A stretch of DNA of 64,000 nt from Hoeflea sp038900095. Its GTDB lineage: Bacteria > Pseudomonadota > Alphaproteobacteria > Rhizobiales > Rhizobiaceae. The stretch lies in the NCBI RefSeq assembly GCF_038900095.1, contig NZ_JBBMQQ010000001.1, positions 434,001-498,000 of the forward strand, written 5' to 3'. The notes under the pieces were generated by a model that saw only the letters and a program-made list of their open reading frames with translations, did not search any database and was not told the origin of the DNA. This document shows, one piece after another, positions 51,161 to 60,260 of the stretch; positions within the stretch are counted from its first letter, which is position 1; every line of letters begins with the position of its first letter. Both the position numbers and the translations under genes were made by a program.

Positions 51161-53467
51161 TCAGGAGCTTGCGCGCAGTTGCGCCAGTGTCGCCACGGTT
51201 TCAAAATTGATCGATGTGCTGCCGTTCATAAGCGTGAGCAGAGGGTCCTCGGCGCCATTGTCGATGTCATAGAGAGCCAGGAAGCGTTGAACCAGGGTTT
51301 CAACCTTTTCCGGATCCAGCAAATCATCAATGTCGAGGAACCGGTCCAGCATCTCTTTTTGCTTGTCGATGTCGCTGGCGGCCGTTTCTTCCGAAATCGA
51401 GAATGCGATGCGGACAAATTGCGCCAAGGCGTCATCTGCGAGAATGTCATAGGCACTGGTCAGAGTTGGCGCCATGCGCTCGAAATAGAGTGCCAGACGC
51501 GCGCCCAGGCTTTCTTCCCCGGCTTCCTCTTCGATTGCCTGGTTCAGGTAAAGACGCTGGGTTTCAACAAGTCCACGTTCGTTCTGTACGCTCTGGCTGT
51601 TGTTGGGGCGGATGAAGCCATCGGCGTCAAAATTGAACGATCCGGCGATCTTCTGGAACCCGATGTCGGTTTGCTGATTGGCAAAGCTGTCGGGATCATC
51701 GAGGTCGGAAAGCAGCACGGCCCTGAGTGTCTCGTTGCTCACGTCGACCGGTCTGAGACCTTCCGCAACGAGCAGCACGTTTTTCAGGCGCACATCGGCC
51801 AGGAGCTGGTCGACGGTCTCAAGGTTCTGAAGTTGGGTGCGGTAATATGCAACCTCATCTTCGGCTGCCGCCTTGGAGGATTCGCTCGAATCGAGCCTTG
51901 TCACCGCGGTGTAGTAGGCCTTGCCGATCCGTGTGATCTCATTTTCGGACTGCGCGTAGCGCGGTGCACCAATGCTGCCATCGGCGGCAAAGTTGAACGC
52001 CTTTGCCAGCTGCACAAAGCGGTCGTCACCCATCGTGTTCACGTAGCTTTTGGGATCATAGGGATCGCTGGTGAACACCTGTTTCAGTTTGTAGGTGGAG
52101 ACTTCGTCCGGCGATATGTTGAAGGCCTTCAGCGCGAATTCGCGGATGGTCACGGCAGCCGGCTGGGCCGACAGGAAGTCGTCGAGGTTGCTGGTAAGCC
52201 CGATATAGAGCTTGTATTTGGCGATTGCCGCAGCATCGGCCTCATCATCGGCGTCGTTGTACTTGTCGATGTAATTGGCCATCGTCATGAACAGCTGGTC
52301 GCTGTCCTGAATGTCCTTGCCAGGCGTGATGGTGCCGTCGCTTTCAAAATTGAACGCCTTGGCCAGTGCGATGATCTCGTCGCTCTTGGTGTAGATCTCT
52401 CCGTTCAGATCGGAAGTGTCCTGCTCCAGCGCCCATTTGACATCGGCGCGGCTGGTGGTCAGCGGCACGCCATAGGCCGTCAGCATCATGATGGAGAGCC
52501 GGGAGTTGTCGAGAAGCTCGTCAATCGTGGTGATGCTGGAAATCGTGTTTTCGTAATACTCCTTGTTGAGCAACGCTCCGGTGGAGGTCAGCCTTGGCTG
52601 AGAAAGCACGTAAGATTCGGTGACCAGCTTCATCTGCGCCGCATTCATCGGCTCGACACCCGCGTCCAGCGTTCCATCTGCCTTGAAATTGAACGATGCG
52701 GCCAGATTGAAGAAATTGTCGGCCTTGGCGATGGACTTCGAATACTGGGTGATCAGGTAGTTTATCTTCTCTTTTTCAGCGGCGGTTTTCGACGGATCGG
52801 CCAACTGCGTGTTGAGATCGGCAACCAGTACAGTCCAGTCATCGACCTTCGGCGCGATAACGGAATTGATGTAGCTGCCCGCATCGGCGATGTCGCTGGT
52901 GAGCACGCTCCTGATGGTGTCGTAGTCAAACGTATCGGGATCGATGCCAAAGGTGGTGAAGACGTAATCGCGGGCACGTATGTCCTTGAACAGGTCATCG
53001 ACATTGGTGAATGTCGGAACCACGGCGGTGAAATAATTGGTGTCCGCCCTCAACTGGCTGTCATTGTCCTGGATCGTCTGTTCATAGGTGCCGATCAGGC
53101 TGTCCATCTGGGTGGGGGTCTGGACAATCTCGGAAGTGACGGTTTTGCCAAAGTCATAGGCCGCCGCCAGCGTCTTGTACCTGGTGTCGGTCAGAAGGTT
53201 TGCGAAACTGCTGGTGTCGGTCAGGTCGCTTTCGAGAACCTTGCGGATAAAGGCCTTCGCATAGGTCATTTCTTCCAGCCCGTAGGCTTTCATCGCGTAG
53301 GCATACACCCGGTCATTGTCGAGAAACTCGTCGATGCTGGTGATCGATCCGATCGTCTCGCGGTAATATTGCAGTTCCCGGCTGATCACCGCATCCGCCG
53401 CCTTTCGGCTCAGCGTCTGGTTGATGTCTTTCGTGTAGAAAGTATAGGACTGATAGCTTGAAATCAT
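51161..53467 (-). CDS. large DUF1217 repeat protein
   Basis: 768 residues built from tandem DUF1217-type units. A phrase of the form FNF-x-x-DG recurs at 259, 372, 491 and 611 (spacing 113-120), and a phrase starting YY and ending in an acidic DE/D-x-LL/FLD-x-R-like stretch recurs at about 34, 304 and 541 with a weaker copy near 420. No signal peptide or membrane segment is visible. It is mostly helical and acidic. In rhizobia, DUF1217 proteins are known near flagellar genes and may affect motility, but no flagellar gene is in this window. The function is unknown. The ATG start MISSYQSYTFY matches family N-termini. Confidence 0.88.
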   Translation of the reverse strand: MISSYQSYTFYTKDINQTLSRKAADAVISRELQYYRETIGSITSIDEFLDNDRVYAYAMKAYGLEEMTYAKAFIRKVLESDLTDTSSFANLLTDTRYKTLAAAYDFGKTVTSEIVQTPTQMDSLIGTYEQTIQDNDSQLRADTNYFTAVVPTFTNVDDLFKDIRARDYVFTTFGIDPDTFDYDTIRSVLTSDIADAGSYINSVIAPKVDDWTVLVADLNTQLADPSKTAAEKEKINYLITQYSKSIAKADNFFNLAASFNFKADGTLDAGVEPMNAAQMKLVTESYVLSQPRLTSTGALLNKEYYENTISSITTIDELLDNSRLSIMMLTAYGVPLTTSRADVKWALEQDTSDLNGEIYTKSDEIIALAKAFNFESDGTITPGKDIQDSDQLFMTMANYIDKYNDADDEADAAAIAKYKLYIGLTSNLDDFLSAQPAAVTIREFALKAFNISPDEVSTYKLKQVFTSDPYDPKSYVNTMGDDRFVQLAKAFNFAADGSIGAPRYAQSENEITRIGKAYYTAVTRLDSSESSKAAAEDEVAYYRTQLQNLETVDQLLADVRLKNVLLVAEGLRPVDVSNETLRAVLLSDLDDPDSFANQQTDIGFQKIAGSFNFDADGFIRPNNSQSVQNERGLVETQRLYLNQAIEEEAGEESLGARLALYFERMAPTLTSAYDILADDALAQFVRIAFSISEETAASDIDKQKEMLDRFLDIDDLLDPEKVETLVQRFLALYDIDNGAEDPLLTLMNGSTSINFETVATLAQLRASS
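51600..52700 (-). repeat. tandem ~118-residue protein repeat within the DUF1217 gene
   Basis: Four copies of an (S/A)FNF-x-(A/S)DG segment lie at residues 258, 371, 490 and 610, each preceded by an acidic DxxSF/Y-type phrase and followed by a helix. DNA copies are diverged, so the duplication is old. Boundaries are approximate. Confidence 0.7.
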
Positions 53468-53635
53468 GGTGCGACCTGTGACCGGGAAAGCAAACGAAAC
53501 GACCGTTGAACTGACGGATATCCGGCTTTTGAAGACGGACTTTCGCCGACAGTGTCACAGCTCGCTTGCCTGAGGCTTTCCACTGGTAGGAACATTGCCA
53601 CAGTGCTGCAGGCGGGCGTCGATTTCGAGGCTATA

Positions 53636-54325
53636 CTAGTCGCGCAGGATGACTTCGTCCCGCCGCATCTCGAATGCGGTTAAGGAAGAGATAAAATTCA
53701 TCCCCAGAAGGCTCTGGTCTAGGCGCCCCGGCTCGGCCACCATGGCGCGCAATCCATGGCGAACGACCGAGCCCACGGTCACCGTGTCGAGACGGACGGG
53801 CGCGGCGCGGGCCTGTCCGTTGGCGGTGTTGATAATCAGCGTATAACTCAGTTCGGCATCGGTAAAACCGATATGCAGGGCATCGTCATGCGACAACGCA
53901 ATCGATGTGGCGCCGGTGTCGATGAGAAAATCGACCGGTTGGCCGTTGACCTCGCCAGCGGCCTGGAAATGCCCGTTTAGGGATTTGCGGATCAGGACAG
54001 CCTGGCCATTTTCGTCAGATACCGTGACCGGCCGGCCGGGCGCCAGTCCGCCGGCAACGCGCAGCACCATCTCCTTGGCCTGGTCCTGGTAAAGCCAGCC
54101 GGTGGCCAGACCGAGAATCATCACCACCCAGATCAGCAGGTTGCGGACCATTTCCCCGATATTGCGATGGGCGCCGACCACGCCTGCACCGACGACTGCT
54201 CCAATCAGCCCCAGATAGACCAGGCTGGCGAGATCGGCATTGGGCAGGCCGAAGCTGAAGCCGGTTTCATGGTTGAAGATCAGGACGGCGAGAGCGACGC
54301 CAATCAGCGCGAGAATGAAAACCAT
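53636..54325 (-). CDS. membrane-anchored retroviral-type aspartic protease (TIGR02281-like)
   Basis: 229 residues. Three hydrophobic segments occupy about residues 1-85. The C-terminal ~110 residues form a single-lobe aspartic protease with the catalytic FLIDTGATSIALS (Asp136), then the flap and LLGMNFISSLTAFEMRRDEVIL, the usual family end. It should be active as a dimer on the periplasmic side; targets are unknown. The ATG at 54325 begins the first membrane helix directly. It lies 5 bp after the DUF1289 gene, an arrangement common in Rhizobiales. Confidence 0.9.
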   Translation of the reverse strand: MVFILALIGVALAVLIFNHETGFSFGLPNADLASLVYLGLIGAVVGAGVVGAHRNIGEMVRNLLIWVVMILGLATGWLYQDQAKEMVLRVAGGLAPGRPVTVSDENGQAVLIRKSLNGHFQAAGEVNGQPVDFLIDTGATSIALSHDDALHIGFTDAELSYTLIINTANGQARAAPVRLDTVTVGSVVRHGLRAMVAEPGRLDQSLLGMNFISSLTAFEMRRDEVILRD

Positions 54326-54330
54326 GCCTG

Positions 54331-54558
54331 TCAGCTGTCCTGACGTTCGCGCGCCATGCGCTGCCGCCTGGTTTCGCGGCGGGGTTTGCGTTCGACCGTT
54401 TCCAGCCGCGCCGGAAGATCGGCCATCAACTGGCGCCTGATTTCGGGCGAATAATCCATCCAGCCGGCAATTTCGTCGCGCGTGCGCCCGCAGCCGAAAC
54501 AATATCCGGTCTTCATGTCTATCGAGCATACCAGGATGCAGGGCGATTCTATGCTCAT
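54331..54558 (-). CDS. DUF1289 small Cys-rich protein
   Basis: 75 residues. The DUF1289 core is SPCILVCSIDMKTGYCFGCGRTRDEI, with four Cys in a zinc- or Fe-S-type arrangement, followed by a basic Arg-rich tail. Function is not established. It overlaps no gene and is probably co-transcribed with the aspartic protease downstream. Confidence 0.9.
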   Translation of the reverse strand: MSIESPCILVCSIDMKTGYCFGCGRTRDEIAGWMDYSPEIRRQLMADLPARLETVERKPRRETRRQRMARERQDS

Positions 54559-54617
54559 GGGCGGTTTCGCTCGGTTTCGGACACTGTGGTCATTTTATAT
54601 CGGTTTATATCGGTCGT

Positions 54618-55400
54618 TCACAGCAAAAGGGCAAGGGTGGCAAGGCAGACTGTCTCGCAGATCTGCTGGGTGGCGCCGATGGTGTCGCCGGTGTGGCCGC
54701 CGAGTTTCGAGCGCACCAGGGACGTCCAGCTGCCTGCCGCCGCTGCGAGCAGCGCCAGGCCGAGAAGCGCAGTCACCAGCCCCGACGCGAGTGTCACAAG
54801 AAGGACGAAGAGGGCTGCGCCGGAGATGAGGGCGAGGGTGCGCGCCCTGTCTTCCGGGGCGCCGACCGAGGCTGCGACGCCATCCTGCCGGGCCTGGGTT
54901 AGAACGGTCCAGTGCCAGACCATGGCAGTTCGGGAGGCCGAGCCAACGGCAAGACAGATCAGAAAGGCGCTCCAGCCGCCGATAACCGAAATGATGATGG
55001 TCAGGGCGGTGACGCGAAGCGCGAAGCTTATCACCAACGCCAGCACGCCATAGGTTCCGATGCGGCTGTCCTTCATGATTTCGAGCATCTGCTCGCGTCC
55101 GCCGCGTGCGCCCAAGGCATCGGCGCTGTCGGCCAGCCCGTCCTCGTGCAGCGCGCCGGTCACGCCTATCAGGAGCGAGAGCGCGAGGATCGCGGTCAGT
55201 GCGGCGTTGGCTTCGAATGCAGACAGGATCAGGATAGCCAAACCGGGGCAAAGCGCGATGATCAGGCCCGTGGCAGGAAACATGCCCGCAGCCCGGCTCA
55301 GGGAGCCGTCATGCCCGGAAAAATGGCGCGCCGGCATTGGCAGGCGGCTGAGAAATCCTGTGGATCGGGCGAGGTCGTCGATGTAATCGCTGAACTGCAT
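54618..55400 (-). CDS. cobS: adenosylcobinamide-GDP ribazoletransferase
   Basis: 260 residues, polytopic membrane enzyme. The conserved HEDGLADSADALG (85-97) and MLEIMKDSRIGTYG segments bind metal and substrate. It joins adenosylcobinamide-GDP with alpha-ribazole to make adenosylcobalamin. GGAGA precedes the ATG at 55400. It is divergent from cobT, which makes the alpha-ribazole phosphate, and the 131-bp gap between them must hold both promoters (TTGTCA and TAACGT spaced 16 bp are plausible for cobS). I see no cobalamin riboswitch there. Confidence 0.95.
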   Translation of the reverse strand: MQFSDYIDDLARSTGFLSRLPMPARHFSGHDGSLSRAAGMFPATGLIIALCPGLAILILSAFEANAALTAILALSLLIGVTGALHEDGLADSADALGARGGREQMLEIMKDSRIGTYGVLALVISFALRVTALTIIISVIGGWSAFLICLAVGSASRTAMVWHWTVLTQARQDGVAASVGAPEDRARTLALISGAALFVLLVTLASGLVTALLGLALLAAAAGSWTSLVRSKLGGHTGDTIGATQQICETVCLATLALLL

Positions 55401-55531
55401 ATCGGTCTCCGGCCTGCGGCATTGTTCGGATCAAGATCCGCCGATGTCGCGAACGTTATTGTCCTTGGGCGATTTGACAATTACACCGGGCCACGTCGCG
55501 CGTCATGCGCAGAAGAGTCTTGGAGATAAAA

Positions 55532-56548
55532 ATGAGTGCCAGCGGTTTGCCTTTTGATGATTTTCGCGAGCTCCTGCGCAATCTGCCGGGTCCGGACACC
55601 GCCGCACTTGCACAGGCGCGCGAACGTGATTCGCAATTGACCAAACCCGCAGGCGCTTTGGGCAGGCTTGAAGAGATCGCGTTCTGGCTGGCCGCCTGGA
55701 GCGGGCGCTCGCCGCAGATCACGCGGCCGCTTGTGGCGATTTTCGCCGGCAATCACGGAGTGACGGCGCAGGGTGTGACGCCATACCCGTCCTCGGTGAC
55801 CGCGCAGATGGTGGAGAATTTTGCCGCCGGTGGGGCTGCCATCAACCAGATCTGCGTTGCCAATGATCTGGGTCTGAAGATCTTCGACCTGGCGCTGGAA
55901 GTGCCGACGGGTGATATTTCCACCGAGGCGGCGATGGACGAGCGCACCTGTGCGGCGACCATGGCGTTCGGCATGGAGGCAATCGCCGGCGGCACCGACC
56001 TGTTGTGCATCGGTGAGATGGGTATCGGCAATACCACGATTGCGGCTGCGATTTTCTATGGGCTTTACGGTGGCTCGGCGGTCGACTGGGTGGGCCCGGG
56101 CACCGGATCGGAAGGCGAAGTGCTGGCGCGCAAGATTGCCGCGGTCGAGACTGCCGTGGCGCTGCACAAGACCCATCTTGACGATCCGCTCGAATTGCTG
56201 CGGCGTCTGGGTGGACGCGAGATTGCCGCCATGGCCGGCGCAATCCTTGCCGCGCGGATGGAGCGGATCCCGGTGCTGATCGATGGTTACGTGGCAACCG
56301 CAGCTGCGGCCGTGCTGCATGCGGCAGATCCTTCCGCGCTTGATCATTGCCTGATCGGCCACGTCTCGGCGGAGCCGGGCCACATGGCGGCGATCGAAAA
56401 GCTCGGCAAGACACCTTTGCTGGCGCTTGGCATGCGGCTGGGCGAGGGGACCGGGGCTGCGCTCGCTGCCGGCATCGTCAAGGCCGCCGCGCAGTGTCAT
56501 TCCGGCATGGCGACCTTTGCCCAGGCGGGTGTTGCCGGCAAGGAATAA
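55532..56548 (+). CDS. cobT: nicotinate-nucleotide--dimethylbenzimidazole phosphoribosyltransferase
   Basis: 338 residues. Marks of the family are QLTKPAGALGRLEEIA, FAGNHGVTAQGVTPYPSSVT, CIGEMGIGNTTIAAA and the catalytic Glu305 in RLGEGTGAALA. It makes alpha-ribazole 5'-phosphate from dimethylbenzimidazole and nicotinate mononucleotide for the lower ligand of cobalamin. TTGGAG precedes the ATG at 55532. Divergent partner of cobS. Confidence 0.95.
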   Translation: MSASGLPFDDFRELLRNLPGPDTAALAQARERDSQLTKPAGALGRLEEIAFWLAAWSGRSPQITRPLVAIFAGNHGVTAQGVTPYPSSVTAQMVENFAAGGAAINQICVANDLGLKIFDLALEVPTGDISTEAAMDERTCAATMAFGMEAIAGGTDLLCIGEMGIGNTTIAAAIFYGLYGGSAVDWVGPGTGSEGEVLARKIAAVETAVALHKTHLDDPLELLRRLGGREIAAMAGAILAARMERIPVLIDGYVATAAAAVLHAADPSALDHCLIGHVSAEPGHMAAIEKLGKTPLLALGMRLGEGTGAALAAGIVKAAAQCHSGMATFAQAGVAGKE

Positions 56549-56581
56549 GGCCCGGTCAGGTCAAACAAGGACAGCGCGGGG

Positions 56582-58102
56582 TCAGGCGAACGCGCGCTTT
56601 TTCTTCCTGGCCGCTGCGCCGGAAACGCCTTCGACCGGGGCCATGCTTTCGAGCACGCGGTTGCGTGGCAGGATGGCGATGCCTTCGGTGCCTTCGCGCA
56701 GTTTCGATTTGAGAACGAACTCGCCGCCATGCTTGGCCAGAATGGCCTGGACTATCGGCAAGCCAAGGCCTGTGCCCTGTTCGGCGCTCTTGATGGCGAC
56801 CGAACCCTGACCGAAGGCTGACAGCACCACGGGGATTTCCTCCTCGGCGATGCCGGGGCCATTGTCCTTGATCGCCAGGTACTGTCCGCCGCCGGCGGTC
56901 CAGCCGAGCTTGATGCGGATTTCGCCGCCGGACGGGGTGAACTTGACTGCATTGGACAGCAGGTTGAGGACCACCTGACGCATCGCCTTCTCGTCGGCCC
57001 AGACCATGGGCAGGTTTTCCTCGAAAGCCTCGATGATGCGGATGTTCTTGCTGCGCGCCTTGAGTTGCACCAGTGCGATGCAATCCTCGGCGATATCGGC
57101 GAGCGACAGGGCGTTCTCGTTGAGCTCATAGCGCCCCGCCTCGATGCGGGAGAGATCGAGGATCTCGTTGATCAGGTTGAGCAGATGCTGGCCGGAGCGG
57201 TGGATGTCGCCGACATATTCCTTGTAGCTGGCATTTTCGATCGGGCCGAGCACCTCGCCGGACATGACTTCGGAAAAGCCGAGGATGGCGTTGAGCGGGG
57301 TTCTTAACTCATGGCTCATCGAGGCAAGGAACCTGGACTTGGCCAGGTTGGACTCCTCGGCGCGGCGGCGCGCCTCGTCAGACACCGAATTGGCGACCTC
57401 GAGTTCGGCGATCAGATCGTCTTTTTCGGTCTGATAGCTGAGCATCTTCAGATTGGTGGTGTAGAGCCGCCGTGACATGAAGGCAAAGAACAGGGCGGCG
57501 GCACAGATCATGGCGAACGCGGAAAAGTCCGCCACGTCGCGGCTGATGGCGGCGCGGGCCGCGAGCGCCAGAATGGCCGGAATGGCAGCGAAGTAGAAGG
57601 CATAGCGCAAGGAGAACGTCGTCATCGCCGTGGCGGCGAGGGCGATCAGCAGGACGGCCGACTTGTAGAAAATGAAGGTGTCGCCCTGACAGGTGGTGCA
57701 ATGCTGGTAGGCAAACAGCGCCCAGGTCAGGCCAATCAGGGCATAGGCGGCGAGAAAACGCTTGCGCCAGCGGCCGAAGTTTTCCTCGGTGCACTGTCCA
57801 CGCGAGGCGCGGCGGGCAACCAGTATCTGGCCTGCATAGACCACCAGTGTCATCAGCGCCCATGCGAGCAGCCACAGCGCATCATCGAACCACAGCCCGC
57901 CAATCGCGGTCAGGAGAACCAGGACCGCCGGCGCGGCTGCGCCCTGCAGAACCGCATTGATGTGCAAGCGGAGCATTTCATTGTCGAAAACCGGCGAAAT
58001 CTCCCGCCCATGCTGCAATTGTTCGCGGGTGGCGCGCACGGCTTTCATGACCGCCGCGTTCTTGTGGGTGCGCGAACGATCGACAATATTCTTGTCGGTC
58101 AT
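56582..58102 (-). CDS. membrane sensor histidine kinase (PleC/DivJ/PdhS-like core)
   Basis: 506 residues. About six hydrophobic helices (residues 50-215) form the sensor, followed by a coiled-coil stretch (TEKDDLIAELEVANSVSDEARRR). The kinase core has the H-box ASMSHELRTPLNAILGFSEVM (phosphorylated His264), N-box LNLLSNAVKFTPSGG, G1 DNGPGIAEEE and G2 GTGLGLPIVQAIL. The H-box neighbourhood resembles PleC/DivJ-family kinases of alphaproteobacteria. No response regulator is adjacent. I use the ATG at 58102; a TTG at 58165 could add 21 residues. The last ~25 residues are a basic, non-conserved tail. Confidence 0.88.
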   Translation of the reverse strand: MTDKNIVDRSRTHKNAAVMKAVRATREQLQHGREISPVFDNEMLRLHINAVLQGAAAPAVLVLLTAIGGLWFDDALWLLAWALMTLVVYAGQILVARRASRGQCTEENFGRWRKRFLAAYALIGLTWALFAYQHCTTCQGDTFIFYKSAVLLIALAATAMTTFSLRYAFYFAAIPAILALAARAAISRDVADFSAFAMICAAALFFAFMSRRLYTTNLKMLSYQTEKDDLIAELEVANSVSDEARRRAEESNLAKSRFLASMSHELRTPLNAILGFSEVMSGEVLGPIENASYKEYVGDIHRSGQHLLNLINEILDLSRIEAGRYELNENALSLADIAEDCIALVQLKARSKNIRIIEAFEENLPMVWADEKAMRQVVLNLLSNAVKFTPSGGEIRIKLGWTAGGGQYLAIKDNGPGIAEEEIPVVLSAFGQGSVAIKSAEQGTGLGLPIVQAILAKHGGEFVLKSKLREGTEGIAILPRNRVLESMAPVEGVSGAAARKKKRAFA

Positions 58103-58247
58103 GGTTTGGGGCGTCGACACAGTGCTTCCGATTTCTCCGGTTCGGAATGAAAATCTAGCCGCCAATGTTTAAGAAGCTGTTTGCATTTTGAATTGCAGCC
58201 GGATCAATCGTCTTGAATCCAATGGGTGAATAGGATCATCTGGGCCA

Positions 58248-58844
58248 ATGAGATTCCCGAAAAGGCGAGCGAGATCACGGCGCACCCGCTGGCGCAAATT
58301 TGTCGATATCTGTGTCGCCATCATGGTTTTTGCCGGCGCAGCTGTGGTTGCCGCCCGTATGGACCGTTTTGCTGCAACCGATATTTCCGGTCAGGTGCGG
58401 GTTGTGGACGGCGACAGCCTTGCCATGGGAAAGCGGCGTTTGCGGCTCAAGGGGATCGACGCGCCGGAACTCAAGCAGCGCTGCCGCAAGGATGGCTATG
58501 ATTATGGTTGCGGAATCGAGGCCGCATCGCACTTGAGAGGCCTGATCGGCGGCACACCGGTCGATTGCAAGGGGGAAGGCATTGACCGGTATGGCCGCGA
58601 CCTGGTGCGCTGTACGGCAGGCGGTGTCGATCTCAACGCGGCGATGGTGCGGTCGGGCCACGCCATTGCCTTCGGCGATTACAAATGGGCCGAGACCGAA
58701 GCCAGGATGGAGCGGGCCGGGCTCTGGGCCGGTGATTTCGAGACGCCAAAGCAATGGCGCACCGTGCACGGCGGCATGGACGAGGACCTGCATGCGGGAT
58801 TATCCTCGCTGACAGCTTTCCTGCGGCGGCTGTTTGGTGTCTGA
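58248..58844 (+). CDS. thermonuclease-family (SNase-like) protein
   Basis: 198 residues. A basic start and a hydrophobic segment (ICVAIMVFAGAAVVAA) indicate an inner-membrane anchor or uncleaved signal. The SNase OB-fold follows: VRVVDGDSLAMGKRRLRLKGIDAPE carries the Ca-binding Asp, first catalytic Arg and Glu, and DRYGRDLVRC the second Arg. It should cleave nucleic acids outside the cytoplasm. It is divergent from the kinase, 145 bp away. Confidence 0.88.
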   Translation: MRFPKRRARSRRTRWRKFVDICVAIMVFAGAAVVAARMDRFAATDISGQVRVVDGDSLAMGKRRLRLKGIDAPELKQRCRKDGYDYGCGIEAASHLRGLIGGTPVDCKGEGIDRYGRDLVRCTAGGVDLNAAMVRSGHAIAFGDYKWAETEARMERAGLWAGDFETPKQWRTVHGGMDEDLHAGLSSLTAFLRRLFGV

Positions 58845-58873
58845 TCGTTTTTTTGTTGGGGAGAGGAAATCGC

Positions 58874-59485
58874 ATGAAACTTTATGATGGCGGACGCGCG
58901 CCGAATCCGCGCCGGGTTACCGTGTTCCTGGCCGAGAAGGGCATCGAGGTGGAAAAGGTGCCGGTGGACATGGGACAGCTGGGTCACAAGTCCGAGCAAG
59001 TCACCCGGCTCAATCCGCTGCAGCGGCTGCCTGTGCTGGAACTTGATGACGGCACGGCGATCTCGGAATCGGTGGCCATCTGCCGCTATTTCGAGGAACT
59101 GCACCCCGAACCGCCGCTGATGGGGACGGACGCCAGGGACAAGGCAATCGTGGAAATGTGGAGTCGCCGGATGGAGCTGATCTTTCTCAGCGCGGTCGCC
59201 AATGCCTTCCGGCACACCCATCCGGCGATGAAGGAATGGGAAGTGCCTCAGCTGGTCGAATGGGGCGAGATCAACCGGCCCAAGGCGCTCGGTTTTCTCG
59301 AGATGCTGGACAAGGAGCTGACGGACCGCGAGTTCATCGCCGGCGACCGCTATACCATTGCCGATATCACCGGCATGATCGGGATCGACTTCATGAAACC
59401 GGCGAAGATCGAACGTCCGGAGCATCTCAAGAATGTCATGCGCTGGTACCAGGCGGTCTCCTCGCGGCCGAGTGCGAAGGTGTGA
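58874..59485 (+). CDS. glutathione S-transferase family protein
   Basis: 203 residues. The thioredoxin-like N-domain has KLYDGGRAPNPRRVTVFLAEKG, the cis-Pro in LQRLPVLELDDG and the glutathione contact SESVAICRYFEEL. The helical C-domain contains ADITGMIGIDFM. It conjugates or reduces an unknown substrate with glutathione. GAGAGG precedes the ATG, and it lies 7 bp before the glycosylase gene. Confidence 0.92.
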   Translation: MKLYDGGRAPNPRRVTVFLAEKGIEVEKVPVDMGQLGHKSEQVTRLNPLQRLPVLELDDGTAISESVAICRYFEELHPEPPLMGTDARDKAIVEMWSRRMELIFLSAVANAFRHTHPAMKEWEVPQLVEWGEINRPKALGFLEMLDKELTDREFIAGDRYTIADITGMIGIDFMKPAKIERPEHLKNVMRWYQAVSSRPSAKV

Positions 59486-59492
59486 CGGTCAG

Positions 59493-60155
59493 ATGAGCCA
59501 GACCGCCGGTGATACTCGGGATAATGATACGGCGCTGGCGCAGCTGCTGACCGATATCGCGGCCTGCCGGATTTGCCGGGATACGCCCGCCGGCGGCCCG
59601 GCCAACGCCCTGCCGCATGAGCCGCGCCCGGTCTGTGTGGCCTCGTCGAAAGCGTCGATCCTGATTGCCGGGCAGGCGCCGGGGATGCGGGTCCACCTCA
59701 GCGGCAAACCGTTCACCGATCCATCGGGAGACCGGTTGCGCGATTGGCTCGGGGTTGACGAGGCGCAGTTCTATGATCCCGACAACTTCGCCATTGTGCC
59801 GATGGGGTTCTGTTTTCCCGGCCATGACGCCAAGGGCGGGGACCTGCCGCCGCGGCGGGAATGCGCGCCGGCCTGGCGGAGCAGGGTGCTGGAGCAGATG
59901 CCGCAGCTGAAGCTCATCCTGGTGATCGGGCAATATGCGCATGCCTGGCACCTGGGGAAACTCAGGCAGAAGACTCTCACAGAAACTGTCCGTAACTGGA
60001 AATCCATTCTTGCCAGCAGCGAGACCGATTGTCCGGTGATGCCGTTGCCGCATCCGTCCTGGCGCAACAGCGGCTGGATCCGCAAGAATCCCTGGTTCGA
60101 AGCCGAGCTGCTGCCGGAACTCAAGCGGATCGTGAAACAGGAAATCTCCCGATAG
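59493..60155 (+). CDS. uracil-DNA glycosylase family protein
   Basis: 220 residues. The N-terminus has a CRICRDTP Cys pair and further Cys residues (RRECAPAW), suggesting an Fe-S cluster as in family 4/5 enzymes. Motif A is ILIAGQAPGMRVHLSG and the His motif is PLPHPSWRNSGW. The usual catalytic acid after GQAPG is not evident, so activity on uracil should not be assumed. Many members of this lineage are called glycosylase only by fold. The ATG at 59493 is close behind the GST gene. Confidence 0.82.
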   Translation: MSQTAGDTRDNDTALAQLLTDIAACRICRDTPAGGPANALPHEPRPVCVASSKASILIAGQAPGMRVHLSGKPFTDPSGDRLRDWLGVDEAQFYDPDNFAIVPMGFCFPGHDAKGGDLPPRRECAPAWRSRVLEQMPQLKLILVIGQYAHAWHLGKLRQKTLTETVRNWKSILASSETDCPVMPLPHPSWRNSGWIRKNPWFEAELLPELKRIVKQEISR

Positions 60156-60260
60156 TGGGAAATCACAAACTATCAATGTGACGTTTTGTGGTAAAATTTT
60201 CTTTGTGAAGGGGCCTGAGACGCGATATCAGGGAGTTCAATCCTGTTTCCGGAGATTTTC

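Noticed and set aside
51179..53461. A 760-codon open frame on the plus strand opposite the DUF1217 gene
   Set aside because: It mirrors the minus-strand gene almost exactly, has no domain, and comes from the high-GC antisense bias. The minus protein has family similarity and internal repeats.
55401..55531. Cobalamin riboswitch expected between cobS and cobT
   Set aside because: No B12-box-like sequence or long structured leader is visible in this 131-bp gap.
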